Assembly: GCF_001375555.1 (NCBI RefSeq) | Contig: NZ_CTDZ01000009.1 | Coordinates: forward strand, 675,758-739,757 | DNA from: Numidum massiliense | Lineage (GTDB): Bacteria > Bacillota > Bacilli > Thermoactinomycetales > Novibacillaceae | Direction: 5' to 3' | DNA length: 64,000 nucleotides | In this document: piece after piece, positions 7,181-16,601 of the stretch | How the letters are laid out: the number at the start of each line of letters is the position of its first letter | Position numbering within the stretch: the first letter of the stretch is position 1 | Notes under the pieces: generated by a model | Told to the model about the DNA's origin: nothing | Seen by the model: the letters and a program-made list of their open reading frames with translations, nothing else | Databases searched by the model: none | Position numbers and translations under genes: made by a program

Positions 7181-7670
7181 GGTGCCAGTCGTGTAAGGTG
7201 CCGGTCGTCGCCCACGCTGTACCGCTACTTTTTTTTGGTCGTGACGACGGTGCTCATAGTATGGTACGTGTTTTGGGCGGGTCCGCGGTTATTTGCCCGG
7301 CATTGACTTGAAAGCGCTATCGTAAATTACGGCTCATTAACCGATGTGGCTATGGCCGGATTGATGCGACTACGCACCGTCGATCCGGAGATGAAGACGG
7401 AAGCGGGACCGGGTATGCGTTGCGCTCGCCGTTTACTAGCCCGTTTATCGGGGGGGCGGGTTGGTGACGTCGATGCTACCGTCGCTGGCGTTGGCGTTGA
7501 CGTACGGCGCCCTAAATGTTGGGCTCGTGTTTTTTGGCGATCGGGGGTGGCTTATGTTGGCAAAAGCGACAGGTTATTGGACAGGCTCTCTTTAGGGAAA
7601 GGTCAGTCGAACACGATATAGAACGAGTTAAATGAGATAAACGAGGCAACTATTGAAGGGGGAAAGCAAT
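7181..7670 (+). other. Gene-poor decayed segment with a hydrophobic ORF fragment and a cre-like box
   Basis: About 490 bases. TTGAAAGCGCTATCG at 7308-7322 matches the CcpA cre consensus with one end mismatch. A 44-residue hydrophobic fragment (MLPSLALALTYGALNVGLVF, frame 7461-7595, preceded in frame by a stop) looks like a leftover membrane helix. A 91-codon frame at 7346-7621 has no protein-like features. The last bases hold the ribosome site of the next gene. Confidence 0.4.
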
Positions 7671-8705
7671 GTGTCTACTTACGACTTTTTATATTTGTCG
7701 CAACGCGACGTCATCCGCTGTGGCGGTCAATCGATGTGTGACGTGATGGGTGATGTGGAAACAGTCTTAGCACTTCACTATGAAGGGGATTATATTTTGC
7801 CTCCGAAAGTGGTGTTGCGTTGGGGCGACTTGGATAGCGAAGGGGGGCGGGGGCGCATTAATGCGATGCCCGGTTACGTTGGCGGGAGAGTGAACATCGC
7901 CGGGACGAAGTGGGTCGGGAGTGCGCCACGCAATCCGGTGACGTACGGATTGCCGCGCGCCTCGGCGCTTATTGTGTTGAACGATCCGGAGACGATGTTG
8001 CCGCTCGCCGTTATGGACGGCACCGTGATTAGTGCGATGCGGACGGGGGGAATGACGGGTGTGGCAGCAAAATATTTGGCTCGTTCCGATGCGACGCGGG
8101 TCGGAATCATCGGAGCGGGGACGCAAAACCGTACGCAACTAATGGCCTTGAAGGTTGCTTTGCCACAGCTACGGGCGGTACGCGTGTACGATTTATCGTG
8201 GGAGCGCGCAGAAAAGTTTGCTGAAGAAGTAAGCGACTTGTTAGCCGTCAACGTCGTCCTCGTTGCGACCGGTGAAGCTGCGGTGAGTGGCGCAGATGTC
8301 ATCGTCACCGCGACGACAGCGACAAAGCCGGTCGTGCGAGGAGAGTGGATTGGGGAGGGATGTTTTTATTCGCACGTCGGCGGCTATGAAGCCGACTATG
8401 CGGTCGTAGAGCGGGCAGACCAGATTGTCGTCGACCATTGGGACGGCATCAAGCATCGCGGTGCACAAACGCTAGCGCTTATGCACCGCGAGGGGCTGTT
8501 TACCGACGACCGCATTGACGCCGAATTAGGGGAAATCGTCACGGGTAACAAGTGTGGCCGATCGCGGGACGATGCGTTCATTTACTTTAATGCGGTCGGC
8601 ATGGCGTTGGACGACCTAATCGTAGCGAAAAGGGTGTACGACAACGCCAAGCGTCGCGGCATTGGAACGATGCTACCGTTGTGGGAACAACCGGCATTTA
8701 TATAA
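7671..8705 (+). CDS. Ornithine cyclodeaminase / mu-crystallin family NAD-dependent enzyme
   Basis: 344 residues, the usual family length. The N-terminal half includes GRINAMPGYVGG and the substrate-loop region; the Rossmann motif VGIIGAGTQNRTQ starts at about residue 145; DVIVTATTATKPVV and the GGYEADYAVVE segment follow. The family includes ornithine cyclodeaminase, SbnB-type opine dehydrogenases and ketimine reductases, and the specific substrate cannot be read here. GTG 7671 is chosen for AAGGGGGAAA upstream; a TTG six codons earlier lies within that ribosome site. It stands alone, and its stop codon directly abuts that of the convergent Mg2+ ATPase. Confidence 0.85.
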   Translation: MSTYDFLYLSQRDVIRCGGQSMCDVMGDVETVLALHYEGDYILPPKVVLRWGDLDSEGGRGRINAMPGYVGGRVNIAGTKWVGSAPRNPVTYGLPRASALIVLNDPETMLPLAVMDGTVISAMRTGGMTGVAAKYLARSDATRVGIIGAGTQNRTQLMALKVALPQLRAVRVYDLSWERAEKFAEEVSDLLAVNVVLVATGEAAVSGADVIVTATTATKPVVRGEWIGEGCFYSHVGGYEADYAVVERADQIVVDHWDGIKHRGAQTLALMHREGLFTDDRIDAELGEIVTGNKCGRSRDDAFIYFNAVGMALDDLIVAKRVYDNAKRRGIGTMLPLWEQPAFI

Positions 8706-11459
8706 CTACAACCACTCGTTGAAGCGATAGATATACCACTTTTTAACGGCCTGTGTCACGACAGAGTAGGCTAACAACGTCGCGACGAGCCAAGGGAAAT
8801 ATGCGAGTGGCAGTGGTTGTAGGCCAATGCTCGCTCCGACCCCAGTGAAAGGTAAGGCGGTCCCTAGTGCCATGATCAAGCCTGTTAAGACCATGACAGG
8901 CGTGCTTGCTTTGCTTTGCACAAACGGAATTTTCTCGGTGCGAATCATGTGTACGATGAGTGTTTGCGATAGTAACCCTAAGACGAACCAACCAGAGTGG
9001 AACAATGCTTGGGATTCGACCGTATTGGCGGCGAAAACGTACCACATTAACGCAAACGTCGTCATATCAAAAATGGAGCTGATCGGACCGATAAATAGCG
9101 TAAATCGACCGACGGATTTGGCGTCCCATTGTTGTGGTTTGCGTAAAAACTCTTCGTCCATCGTGTCCCAAGGCACAGCGAGTTGCGAGATGTCGTACAA
9201 CAAGTTTTGAATGAGTAGCTGAATGGGTAGCATCGGTAAAAACGGGATGAATGCACTGGCGACAAGTACGCTGAACATGTTACCGAAGTTGGAGCTGACG
9301 GTCATTTTAATGTACTTAATCATATTGCCGAACGTCTTCCGTCCCTCGACGACTCCTTGCTCTAGGACGAGCAAACTTTTTTCAAGCAAAATGATGTCGG
9401 CCGAATCTTTGGCGATGTCGACAGCGGTGTCGACAGAAATACCGACGTCTGCTTCTTTTAAAGAGATCGCGTCATTAATGCCGTCACCTATGAACCCTAC
9501 CGTATGCCCGTTGTTTTTTAGCGCGCGGACGATTCTCGCCTTTTGCAACGGGTTTACTTTCGCGAACACGGTCGTTTTCTCAGCGGCAACCGCCAGCTGC
9601 TCCTCCGACATGGCGTCGACATCGTTCCCGAGCAGCAGGTGTTCGATGTGAATGCCGACGTCTTTACAAACTTTGCGGGTTACGGCTTCGTTGTCCCCGG
9701 TGATGACTTTAACGTCGACGCTATGTTCTTGCAGCGCCTTGATGGCCGTTTTGGCTGTTTCTTTAGGTGGATCGAGGAAAGCGAGATAGCCGACGAGGGT
9801 AAGGTCCTTTTCATCTTGCAAACCGTAAGTGCCTTTTCGGGCGCCGGGTTGTTTGACGGCAACGGCAAGCACGCGTAAGCCGTCCGCATTCATGTTGTCG
9901 GCAAGCTGCTGCACGCGTTTAGTGATTGTCGCTGTGAGGGGAACGATCTGACCGTCTTTGTATGCGTGCGTACTGATCCGAAGGACTTCTTCCATCGCGC
10001 CCTTACAGATGAGGAGGTGTTCGCCGTCTTGACGCTCGAGTACGACAGACATACGGCGGCGATTGAAATCGAACGGAATCTCGTCGATTTTAGTGTATTT
10101 ATTCCTAATGTCGGCATCTTCGGCATATTGTAGCACGGCGACATCGAGCAAGTTTTTTAGTCCGGTCTGGTGGAAACTATTCAAGTACGCGTATTCGAGC
10201 ACCTGTAAATCTTTCTGCCCTTGTAGGTCGAGATGCTTGGCTAGAATGATTTTGTCTTGGGTCAATGTGCCCGTTTTGTCCGAACACAATATGTCCATCG
10301 CCCCAAGGTTTTGAATGGCGTTGAGCTGTTTAACGACGACTTTATTGCGCGCCAATGTCGCTGCACCTTTAGCTAAGTTGCTCGCAACAATCATCGGCAA
10401 CATTTCTGGCGTCAAGCCGACCGCTACGGATAAACCGAACAAAAGAGCTTGTAGCCAATCGCCTTTTGTAAATCCATTGACGAAAAAAATGATCGGCACC
10501 ATGATCGCCATGAAGCGAATGAGGACGAAAGTGACGCTCCGGATGCCTTTGTCAAAACTCGTCAATGGTGGTTTTTCCAATAGCGTGCTAGCCATGGCGC
10601 CGAAATATGTGTCGGTGCCTGTCGCAACAACGACGGCCGTCGCCGAACCGCTCACAATATTGGTGCCCATGTAGCACATATTGCTCAGTTCGAGCGCGTT
10701 GGGCGGCGTTGTTTGCTTTTGTGACGATGCTTGCGCCTGCGCTTGTGCTTGTGTTTGTGTTTGTGTTTGAGTTTGTGTCGCGGTATGGCCATGTTTAGGA
10801 GAACTAGGCATGATGTCCATTTTTTCGACGGGCATAGCTTCTCCCGTTAGGGCGGCTTCTCCGACATGCACGTCTTTCGATGCGATTAGCCTAACGTCGG
10901 CTGGAACCATGTCGCCTGCCGACAGGTGGATCATGTCTCCCGGCACTAGCAGTTCCATGTCAATTTCTTTTTGCTCCACTAGTAGATTTGGCAACTGTTG
11001 GCCATCTTTCTGTTGCCTAGCCTGCTGCGGATCTTCAGAGCGTCGTATCACTGTTGACGTCGTTTTGACCATTGCTTTAAGCTTTTCTGCCGTACGCATT
11101 GAACGGAACTCTTGCGTAAATGTGATCAGGACGCTAATAGTTACCATCGTCGCAATGATGATGACTGCCTCGAGGTCGTTGTCGATTATATAGGCGAATG
11201 TTGCAAGTGAAAGTAAAATGAGGATAAAAGGGTTTTTAAAGCATGCGAGCAATTGCATATACCAGGACGGCAGCTTTTCATGGACAATTTCATTTTTTCC
11301 ATGCCGTTCTAATCGTTTTTTCGCTTCAGTTTCTGTGAGACCTTGCCGGTTTGTGTCCAAGTCTTTTAACAGGGCTTCTTCAGAGGAAAGAGATGCTTGA
11401 ATAAGCTGTTCGGCGATTTTTTGCGTCAACTTTTCTCTGTCGTTCGCGGGTTTTCTCAT
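8706..11459 (-). CDS. mgtA: Magnesium-transporting P-type ATPase (P3B, MgtA/MgtB type)
   Basis: 917 residues. The order fits P3B ATPases: cation-ATPase N-domain (LTETEAKKRLERHGKNEI), first membrane pair, actuator TGEA (about residue 205), further membrane helices, phosphorylation motif DKTGTLT with Asp near 392, GDGINDA hinge, and a C-terminal membrane bundle. It imports Mg2+ at the cell membrane. Between actuator and membrane, residues about 226-241 are a low-complexity Thr-Gln/Ala-Gln run absent from typical family members. The gene lies downstream of an M-box riboswitch and terminator, so transcription should rise when Mg2+ is low. GAGGAG precedes the ATG. Confidence 0.93.
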   Translation of the reverse strand: MRKPANDREKLTQKIAEQLIQASLSSEEALLKDLDTNRQGLTETEAKKRLERHGKNEIVHEKLPSWYMQLLACFKNPFILILLSLATFAYIIDNDLEAVIIIATMVTISVLITFTQEFRSMRTAEKLKAMVKTTSTVIRRSEDPQQARQQKDGQQLPNLLVEQKEIDMELLVPGDMIHLSAGDMVPADVRLIASKDVHVGEAALTGEAMPVEKMDIMPSSPKHGHTATQTQTQTQTQAQAQAQASSQKQTTPPNALELSNMCYMGTNIVSGSATAVVVATGTDTYFGAMASTLLEKPPLTSFDKGIRSVTFVLIRFMAIMVPIIFFVNGFTKGDWLQALLFGLSVAVGLTPEMLPMIVASNLAKGAATLARNKVVVKQLNAIQNLGAMDILCSDKTGTLTQDKIILAKHLDLQGQKDLQVLEYAYLNSFHQTGLKNLLDVAVLQYAEDADIRNKYTKIDEIPFDFNRRRMSVVLERQDGEHLLICKGAMEEVLRISTHAYKDGQIVPLTATITKRVQQLADNMNADGLRVLAVAVKQPGARKGTYGLQDEKDLTLVGYLAFLDPPKETAKTAIKALQEHSVDVKVITGDNEAVTRKVCKDVGIHIEHLLLGNDVDAMSEEQLAVAAEKTTVFAKVNPLQKARIVRALKNNGHTVGFIGDGINDAISLKEADVGISVDTAVDIAKDSADIILLEKSLLVLEQGVVEGRKTFGNMIKYIKMTVSSNFGNMFSVLVASAFIPFLPMLPIQLLIQNLLYDISQLAVPWDTMDEEFLRKPQQWDAKSVGRFTLFIGPISSIFDMTTFALMWYVFAANTVESQALFHSGWFVLGLLSQTLIVHMIRTEKIPFVQSKASTPVMVLTGLIMALGTALPFTGVGASIGLQPLPLAYFPWLVATLLAYSVVTQAVKKWYIYRFNEWL

Positions 11460-11771
11460 TGTGGCTCCTCCTCACACTTTTTTTCATCCAAAACGGCGGT
11501 TGTCTTCACGCGGTCGATGACGCATTGAAGAAAAAGCTCCCCCTGTAGCAGAGAGAGCGCGTAGTGAGTCATTGAATCACTAATGAAAGCACCCGCAACC
11601 CGTATTTAATGCACGCGCAATTTTGGAGATCAGGTTAAACAGATTTGCGCGAAGTGCTCAGGGAGCAGGTTTTCCCTCTGTACAGAGTTTTGCTCATGAC
11701 AATAGAGCAGCCAGCTTTGCTTACAGTGCATTAGGATGTGCTCCCTCCCTTTATTTGTTGTTTGAAATAAG
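11460..11771 (-). other. Long untranslated leader between riboswitch terminator and mgtA
   Basis: About 310 bases with no convincing gene on either strand. Only the mgtA ribosome site next to the ATG is recognisable, along with a possible hairpin near 11670-11695. Confidence 0.5.
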
Positions 11772-11799
11772 AAAAACCCTTTAGGTGACCTAGAGGGTT
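11772..11799 (-). terminator. Riboswitch expression-platform terminator
   Basis: On the minus strand AACCCTCTAGGT pairs with ACCTAAAGGGTT, followed by a T-run (A-run 11772-11776 on the plus strand). It lies between the M-box and mgtA. Confidence 0.8.
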
Positions 11800-11824
11800 A
11801 ATGTTGTGCACGACGTGCACGTTC

Positions 11825-11995
11825 CGTTCCCCCTAGTCGAGTTTTGGCACTATACAACGTAAAGAGCATATGCTCTTAGCCACATTGAGAGAAGCCTTAT
11901 TCCGGCAACTCCTGTTCTACCCATTGGCATCTTTCGATATTTCCGGGCAGTGGCCTATGTTTGTATAGGAGCCTCACCTAACGAGGACATATATT
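11825..11995 (-). ncRNA. M-box (ykoK) magnesium riboswitch
   Basis: Read on the minus strand, the conserved M-box blocks appear in order: GTTAGGTGAGGCTCCTAT, CATAGGCCACTGCCC, AAATATCGAAAGATGCCAAT, GGGTAGAACAGGAG, GCCGGAATAAGGC and an AATGTGGC block. These are the signature segments of the Mg2+-sensing ykoK leader. Known mechanism: Mg2+ compacts the RNA and favours the downstream terminator. Here the terminator at 11772-11799 and the Mg2+ ATPase gene follow in the expected order. Confidence 0.93.
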
Positions 11996-12008
11996 CGCTT
12001 ACATTTTA

Positions 12009-12037
12009 ATTATAAATCGAAAAGGCCACTTTGTCAA
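12009..12037 (-). promoter_or_regulatory. Perfect sigma-A promoter of the M-box/mgtA unit
   Basis: On the minus strand TTGACA (complement of 12032-12037), 17-bp spacer, TATAAT (complement of 12009-12014). It starts transcription just upstream of the riboswitch. Confidence 0.85.
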
Positions 12038-12175
12038 AAATAGGTAGTTTTAACACGATATGATAATAAAAAGTTTAATAAATTGCTAAGCCGCTAGAAG
12101 GGCATATACATAAAGTCGACACATATACAAATTGGGATGCGCAAACGGATTTGCACGCGAATACTGTAACAGAGG

Positions 12176-12204
12176 TTGACATTTCGCACCGCGGGAAGTA
12201 TGAT
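12176..12204 (+). promoter_or_regulatory. Sigma-A promoter upstream of speD
   Basis: TTGACA (12176-12181), 17-bp spacer, TATGAT (12199-12204), followed by a direct repeat GTCTAACTTC twice in tandem (about 12211-12231). It implies a leader of about 350 nt before speD. Confidence 0.7.
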
Positions 12205-12271
12205 TTTTTTGTCTAACTTCTGTCTAACTTCGATACGCCACATGAATGGAACAAAGGGGGAATGATACGCC

Positions 12272-12379
12272 GTGGACAGTAGCAGTAGTCACTTACCTCA
12301 AAACCCACAATTTAACAAGCTAATCGGGAGAGGTATTACGCGCGTAACAACCTCCGATGGCATTCATCCTTTCGAGTAG
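12272..12379 (+). CDS. Possible leader ORF upstream of speD (35 aa)
   Basis: GTG 12272 lies about 12 bases after AAAGGGGGAA and opens a frame beginning MDSSSSHLPQNPQFNKLIGR. It sits between the promoter at 12176 and speD. The segment 12380-12560 that follows has a short AATCGG/CCGATT hairpin and then only the speD ribosome site. A regulatory upstream peptide or a small protein are both possible; the long ribosome-site spacing weakens the case. Confidence 0.35.
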   Translation: MDSSSSHLPQNPQFNKLIGRGITRVTTSDGIHPFE

Positions 12380-12560
12380 TTTTTCCTTTTTATTACACGA
12401 GTACTGATGAATCGTGAATCGGGTCCGATTAAGAGCCGTTTTTTATTGAGCGGGAATACTTTCGGAACAAACGTGCGATGTCCCCACTCCCTTCGTCTCT
12501 CTGCTAGTCGCAGCGGGACTATTTATTGATTGACCAAAATAAGGAGAGGGAGGAAGCCAA

Positions 12561-12965
12561 ATGACCTATTCTACTTTTGGCCGGCACGTTGCCGCTGATT
12601 TATGGGGAGTCGCCTTCGAACGCATCAATAACTGTGATTACTTGCAAAACCGCCTCGTTGAAGCAGCGGAAATGTGCGGGGCAACCGTATTATCTATTCA
12701 AGGGAAGCAATTTGCGCCGCAAGGAGTTACTGTCTTGCTGTTGTTGTCTGAGAGCCACCTTTCAATTCATACGTATCCCGAAAAAGGGTTTGCCGCGTTA
12801 GACTGCTACACTTGCGGCGATACCGTCGATCCGGAAATTGCGATCCGTTATTTGTTATCTGTGTTGCAGCCGGAGACATTTCATTTGAAAAAGATGATCC
12901 GCGGAATGGGAGAAATTCGCGTCGAATTACCCCATTGTCTCGTAGCGGCTGTGGATGAATGGTGA
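12561..12965 (+). CDS. speD: S-adenosylmethionine decarboxylase proenzyme (SpeH-type)
   Basis: 134 residues, normal for the Bacillota single-chain proenzyme. The self-cleavage region SESHLSIHTYPE is at residues 63-74; cleavage between Glu64 and Ser65 would create the pyruvoyl group on Ser65, with His70 and Cys85 (in DCYTCG) as the expected assisting residues. The product decarboxylates AdoMet for aminopropyl transfer in spermidine synthesis. GGAGAGGGAGG precedes the ATG. No speE neighbour is present; the CRISPR leader starts directly downstream. Confidence 0.93.
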   Translation: MTYSTFGRHVAADLWGVAFERINNCDYLQNRLVEAAEMCGATVLSIQGKQFAPQGVTVLLLLSESHLSIHTYPEKGFAALDCYTCGDTVDPEIAIRYLLSVLQPETFHLKKMIRGMGEIRVELPHCLVAAVDEW

Positions 12966-13297
12966 GTGATATTGGTATTGTTTTGATAATGATCGGGTAT
13001 ATGTCGCGACGGAGGGATAGTGAAAAATTGGGAAGAAATGATCAGTACACGGCTCGTCGTGCAGTTTAGGATATTCACGAACGGCAAAGGTTTAGCCGAC
13101 ACTTTTTGTCGTCGACCCCTTGTAGCGTTGTTACCCTAGGGGATGGACGACAAATTGAAAAATGGAGGTATTGCGAGGTTAGGGGAGAGAATAAGAGGAA
13201 TAGTGGGATTATGGGGAACTGCGACTGGGATTAGACGATTGCCTCGTGCTTGTTTGGGTTATATGATGGGAGTAAGTAGCTATAAGCGTTTTTTTGG
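12966..13297 (+). promoter_or_regulatory. CRISPR leader with a strong dyad
   Basis: 332 bases without a gene before the first repeat. TTGTCGTCGACCCC (13106-13119) and GGGGATGGACGACAA (13139-13153) form a nearly perfect inverted repeat, followed by an ATTGAAAAATGG segment echoing the repeat end and then purine-rich sequence up to the first repeat. Degenerate repeats lie only at the far end of the array, which places the leader here. Confidence 0.65.
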
Positions 13298-16200
13298 GTT
13301 TGGATCTTACCTATGAGGAATTGAAACAGGCTCATACGGGTTGAGCCGCGATACACCGCTCCGCGAGTTTGGATCTTACCTATGAGGAATTGAAACTAAA
13401 ATCGATCATTACTTGTACTTGTTCATCTGACAAGTTTGGATCTTACCTATGAGGAATTGAAACTCGCGTAGCGCCCATGTATCAGCCGGAATGTACAGGT
13501 GTTTGGATCTTACCTATGAGGAATTGAAACGTGTCCGGGACATGGTCAACCTGCTCCGGGAGGCCGGTTTGGATCTTACCTATGAGGAATTGAAACTGAA
13601 AGAATATTGGGGTGTTCATCGTGGAATGAACAGGGTTTGGATCTTACCTATGAGGAATTGAAACCCATGACCGTCTCCTTTCGATGCTTCTACTTGTATC
13701 GTTTGGATCTTACCTATGAGGAATTGAAACCGGGGTTCGTCGATTATCTCCGAACCACCTATGACAGTTTGGATCTTACCTATGAGGAATTGAAACAAAC
13801 GCTTAGGGCGTCTTCGATCCTCTCCCGATCAGCTGTTTGGATCTTACCTATGAGGAATTGAAACATCAGTGATGTATTTCTGAATGTACCGTTGGTCAAC
13901 GAGTTTGGATCTTACCTATGAGGAATTGAAACTAAATCTCTGCCAACTCGCCAAACGTAACAAACTCGGTTTGGATCTTACCTATGAGGAATTGAAACAA
14001 AGTCATGTCAGGTGAGGCATATAATAGTGCTTCGTTTGGATCTTACCTATGAGGAATTGAAACATCCCAGCCATCCCACACTCGTTCCTCCGCGCGCCCG
14101 TTTGGATCTTACCTATGAGGAATTGAAACACGCTAATGCCGGTAACTAACGGCGCTAGCGCGTAGAGTTTGGATCTTACCTATGAGGAATTGAAACAAAG
14201 GAATGACGATCGGCATCATCGGAGGCTGGCGCCGGTTTGGATCTTACCTATGAGGAATTGAAACCCTGCTGGCACCTCGCGAATTACCTTGATGTACTCA
14301 CCAGTTTGGATCTTACCTATGAGGAATTGAAACTCCGAATGCGGCAGCTCGTCCCCTTGAACCTGGAAGTTTGGATCTTACCTATGAGGAATTGAAACCA
14401 AGATCGTCATAATCCAGCCCTATTTCGATTTTCGTTTGGATCTTACCTATGAGGAATTGAAACAGTATAGTGACAGAGTGAAAGAGATCGTTGCGGTGGT
14501 CGTTTGGATCTTACCTATGAGGAATTGAAACGTCGCGGCTAAGCGAGAATTGAGCGCGAGCGGGAGTGTTTGGATCTTACCTATGAGGAATTGAAACTCC
14601 CGTTTTGTGATCAACCCGTACTCCGATTTGGAGGTTTGGATCTTACCTATGAGGAATTGAAACCTGTGAGTGGGATTTCCCCGCTCTGGCACGTAAGCGT
14701 TTGGATCTTACCTATGAGGAATTGAAACCACCACTCGGACACCTTTTCAGGCGCTGGAATGGCCGGTTTGGATCTTACCTATGAGGAATTGAAACTCTAA
14801 TCTGGTCGGTATTCGATAACATCTTCGATTTTCGTTTGGATCTTACCTATGAGGAATTGAAACTCCCGCACAAGCTTTTCCATCCAGCCGAAGTCTTGTT
14901 TGGATCTTACCTATGAGGAATTGAAACTAAAATCTGGTCTCATCCTCGTCCAAGACCCGAAGAAAGTTTGGATCTTACCTATGAGGAATTGAAACACTGA
15001 GGATGAAATACGACGGCGGTTAGGCGTTGCTATGGTTTGGATCTTACCTATGAGGAATTGAAACGGTGTGGCGCGCAGGGTTCACGGGCTAGTGCCGCGT
15101 GTTTGGATCTTACCTATGAGGAATTGAAACGGAATCCAGCGTTGAGTAGCTTGTTTCCGAGCTCTGTTTGGATCTTACCTATGAGGAATTGAAACATTGT
15201 CATCTGCATCGCCTGTTCTCACCAGACGAATATGTTTGGATCTTACCTATGAGGAATTGAAACCGGCTGTACAGAAAAGATAACCGCGACGAGGTATTGA
15301 GTTTGGATCTTACCTATGAGGAATTGAAACGACGCTGGAGTTCACGGGGACATCCAAAAGGGGGCGGTTTGGATCTTACCTATGAGGAATTGAAACGGTG
15401 CTACCACGTCGTCGCGCTGAATTCCAGAATCTTTCAGGTTTGGATCTTACCTATGAGGAATTGAAACCACTGTTCAACCAGGTATTAGAACGGTTCGGCG
15501 CGGAGGTTTGGATCTTACCTATGAGGAATTGAAACATATATGGGGACATGTTGTTTCCATCCGGTCGTGCAGTTTGGATCTTACCTATGAGGAATTGAAA
15601 CCCGATATCGAGAATGTGGATTGGCCGCACGCGACCGTGTTTGGATCTTACCTATGAGGAATTGAAACGTCGAACGAGACAAAGGTGTTTAGCAGCGAGC
15701 ACAAAGTTTGGATCTTACCTATGAGGAATTGAAACGGGAACAATGATATTTGTTAGTGTCTTCATTTCAATGTTTGGATCTTACCTATGAGGAATTGAAA
15801 CGAAAAAATCCAAGAAAAAAATAACCAAAAGGAGAAGTTTGGATCTTACCTATGAGGAATTGAAACCTGCGCATCGCCGACGATAGCACATTGAAGGTGA
15901 TGGTTTGGATCTTACCTATGAGGAATTGAAACTTGTACGGGATATTCGTGGAAACAAAGACAATCCGGTTTGGATCTTACCTATGAGGAATTGAAACCTA
16001 CTATGCAGGCTAGGAATAGTCTAGTGTTTTCAAGTTTGGATCTTACCTATGAGGAATTGAAATGTGATTTCCGCACTGAAAGATTCTGGCATCTCGTGGG
16101 AGTTTGGATCTTACCTATGAGGAATTGAAATCGAAAGACAGGCGTGTACCCGTACGTCGAAGCGCCGTTTGGATCTTACCTATGAGGAATTGAAATATCT

Positions 16201-16601
16201 CGACAAACACGATCCGACCGCCAGGAAACAAACAGTTTGGATCTTACCTATGAGGAATTGAAATACCCACGGGGCGTTCAAAGATGTGCTCGCGTACGAC
16301 GCAGTTTGGATCTTACCTATGAGGAATTGAAATAGAAGAAAATACAAAAGAAGAACAAGACGAAGAACAAGTTTGGATCTTACCTATGAGGAATTGAAAT
16401 CTCGTCCCTAAGGCCATACGAGGATAGAAAAGTGAAGTTTGGATCTTACCTATGAGGAATTGAAACGATGTATTCTACAGTTTCTCGGTACCACGCTCGG
16501 GAGTTTGTATCTTACCTATGAGGAATTGAAACCAGTAATACAGGTGATACCTTTTACCGAGCGCATTTTGAGTTTGGATCTTGCCTATGAGGAATTGAAG
16601 T
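13298..16601 (+). CRISPR. CRISPR array, 50 repeats of 30 bp and 49 spacers
   Basis: The repeat begins GTTTGGATCTTACC and ends GAGGAATTGAAAC. Spacers are 34-41 bp, mostly 35-39. Repeats 1-41 and 48 match by eye. Repeats 42-47 (from 16034, 16102, 16167, 16235, 16304, 16371) end AAAT instead of AAAC. Repeat 49 (16503) has GTTTGTATC. The last repeat (16572-16601) has an A-to-G in the middle and an altered 3' end, marking the leader-distal terminus. The ATTGAAAC 3' end is typical of type I-B and some type III arrays of Bacillota. No cas gene exists anywhere in the window, so processing must depend on Cas6 and effectors encoded elsewhere, or the array is an orphan. Confidence 0.97.

Noticed and set aside
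9543-9878. 111-codon plus-strand frame inside the Mg2+ ATPase gene
   Set aside because: Antisense shadow of a well-supported P-type ATPase; no independent start signals.
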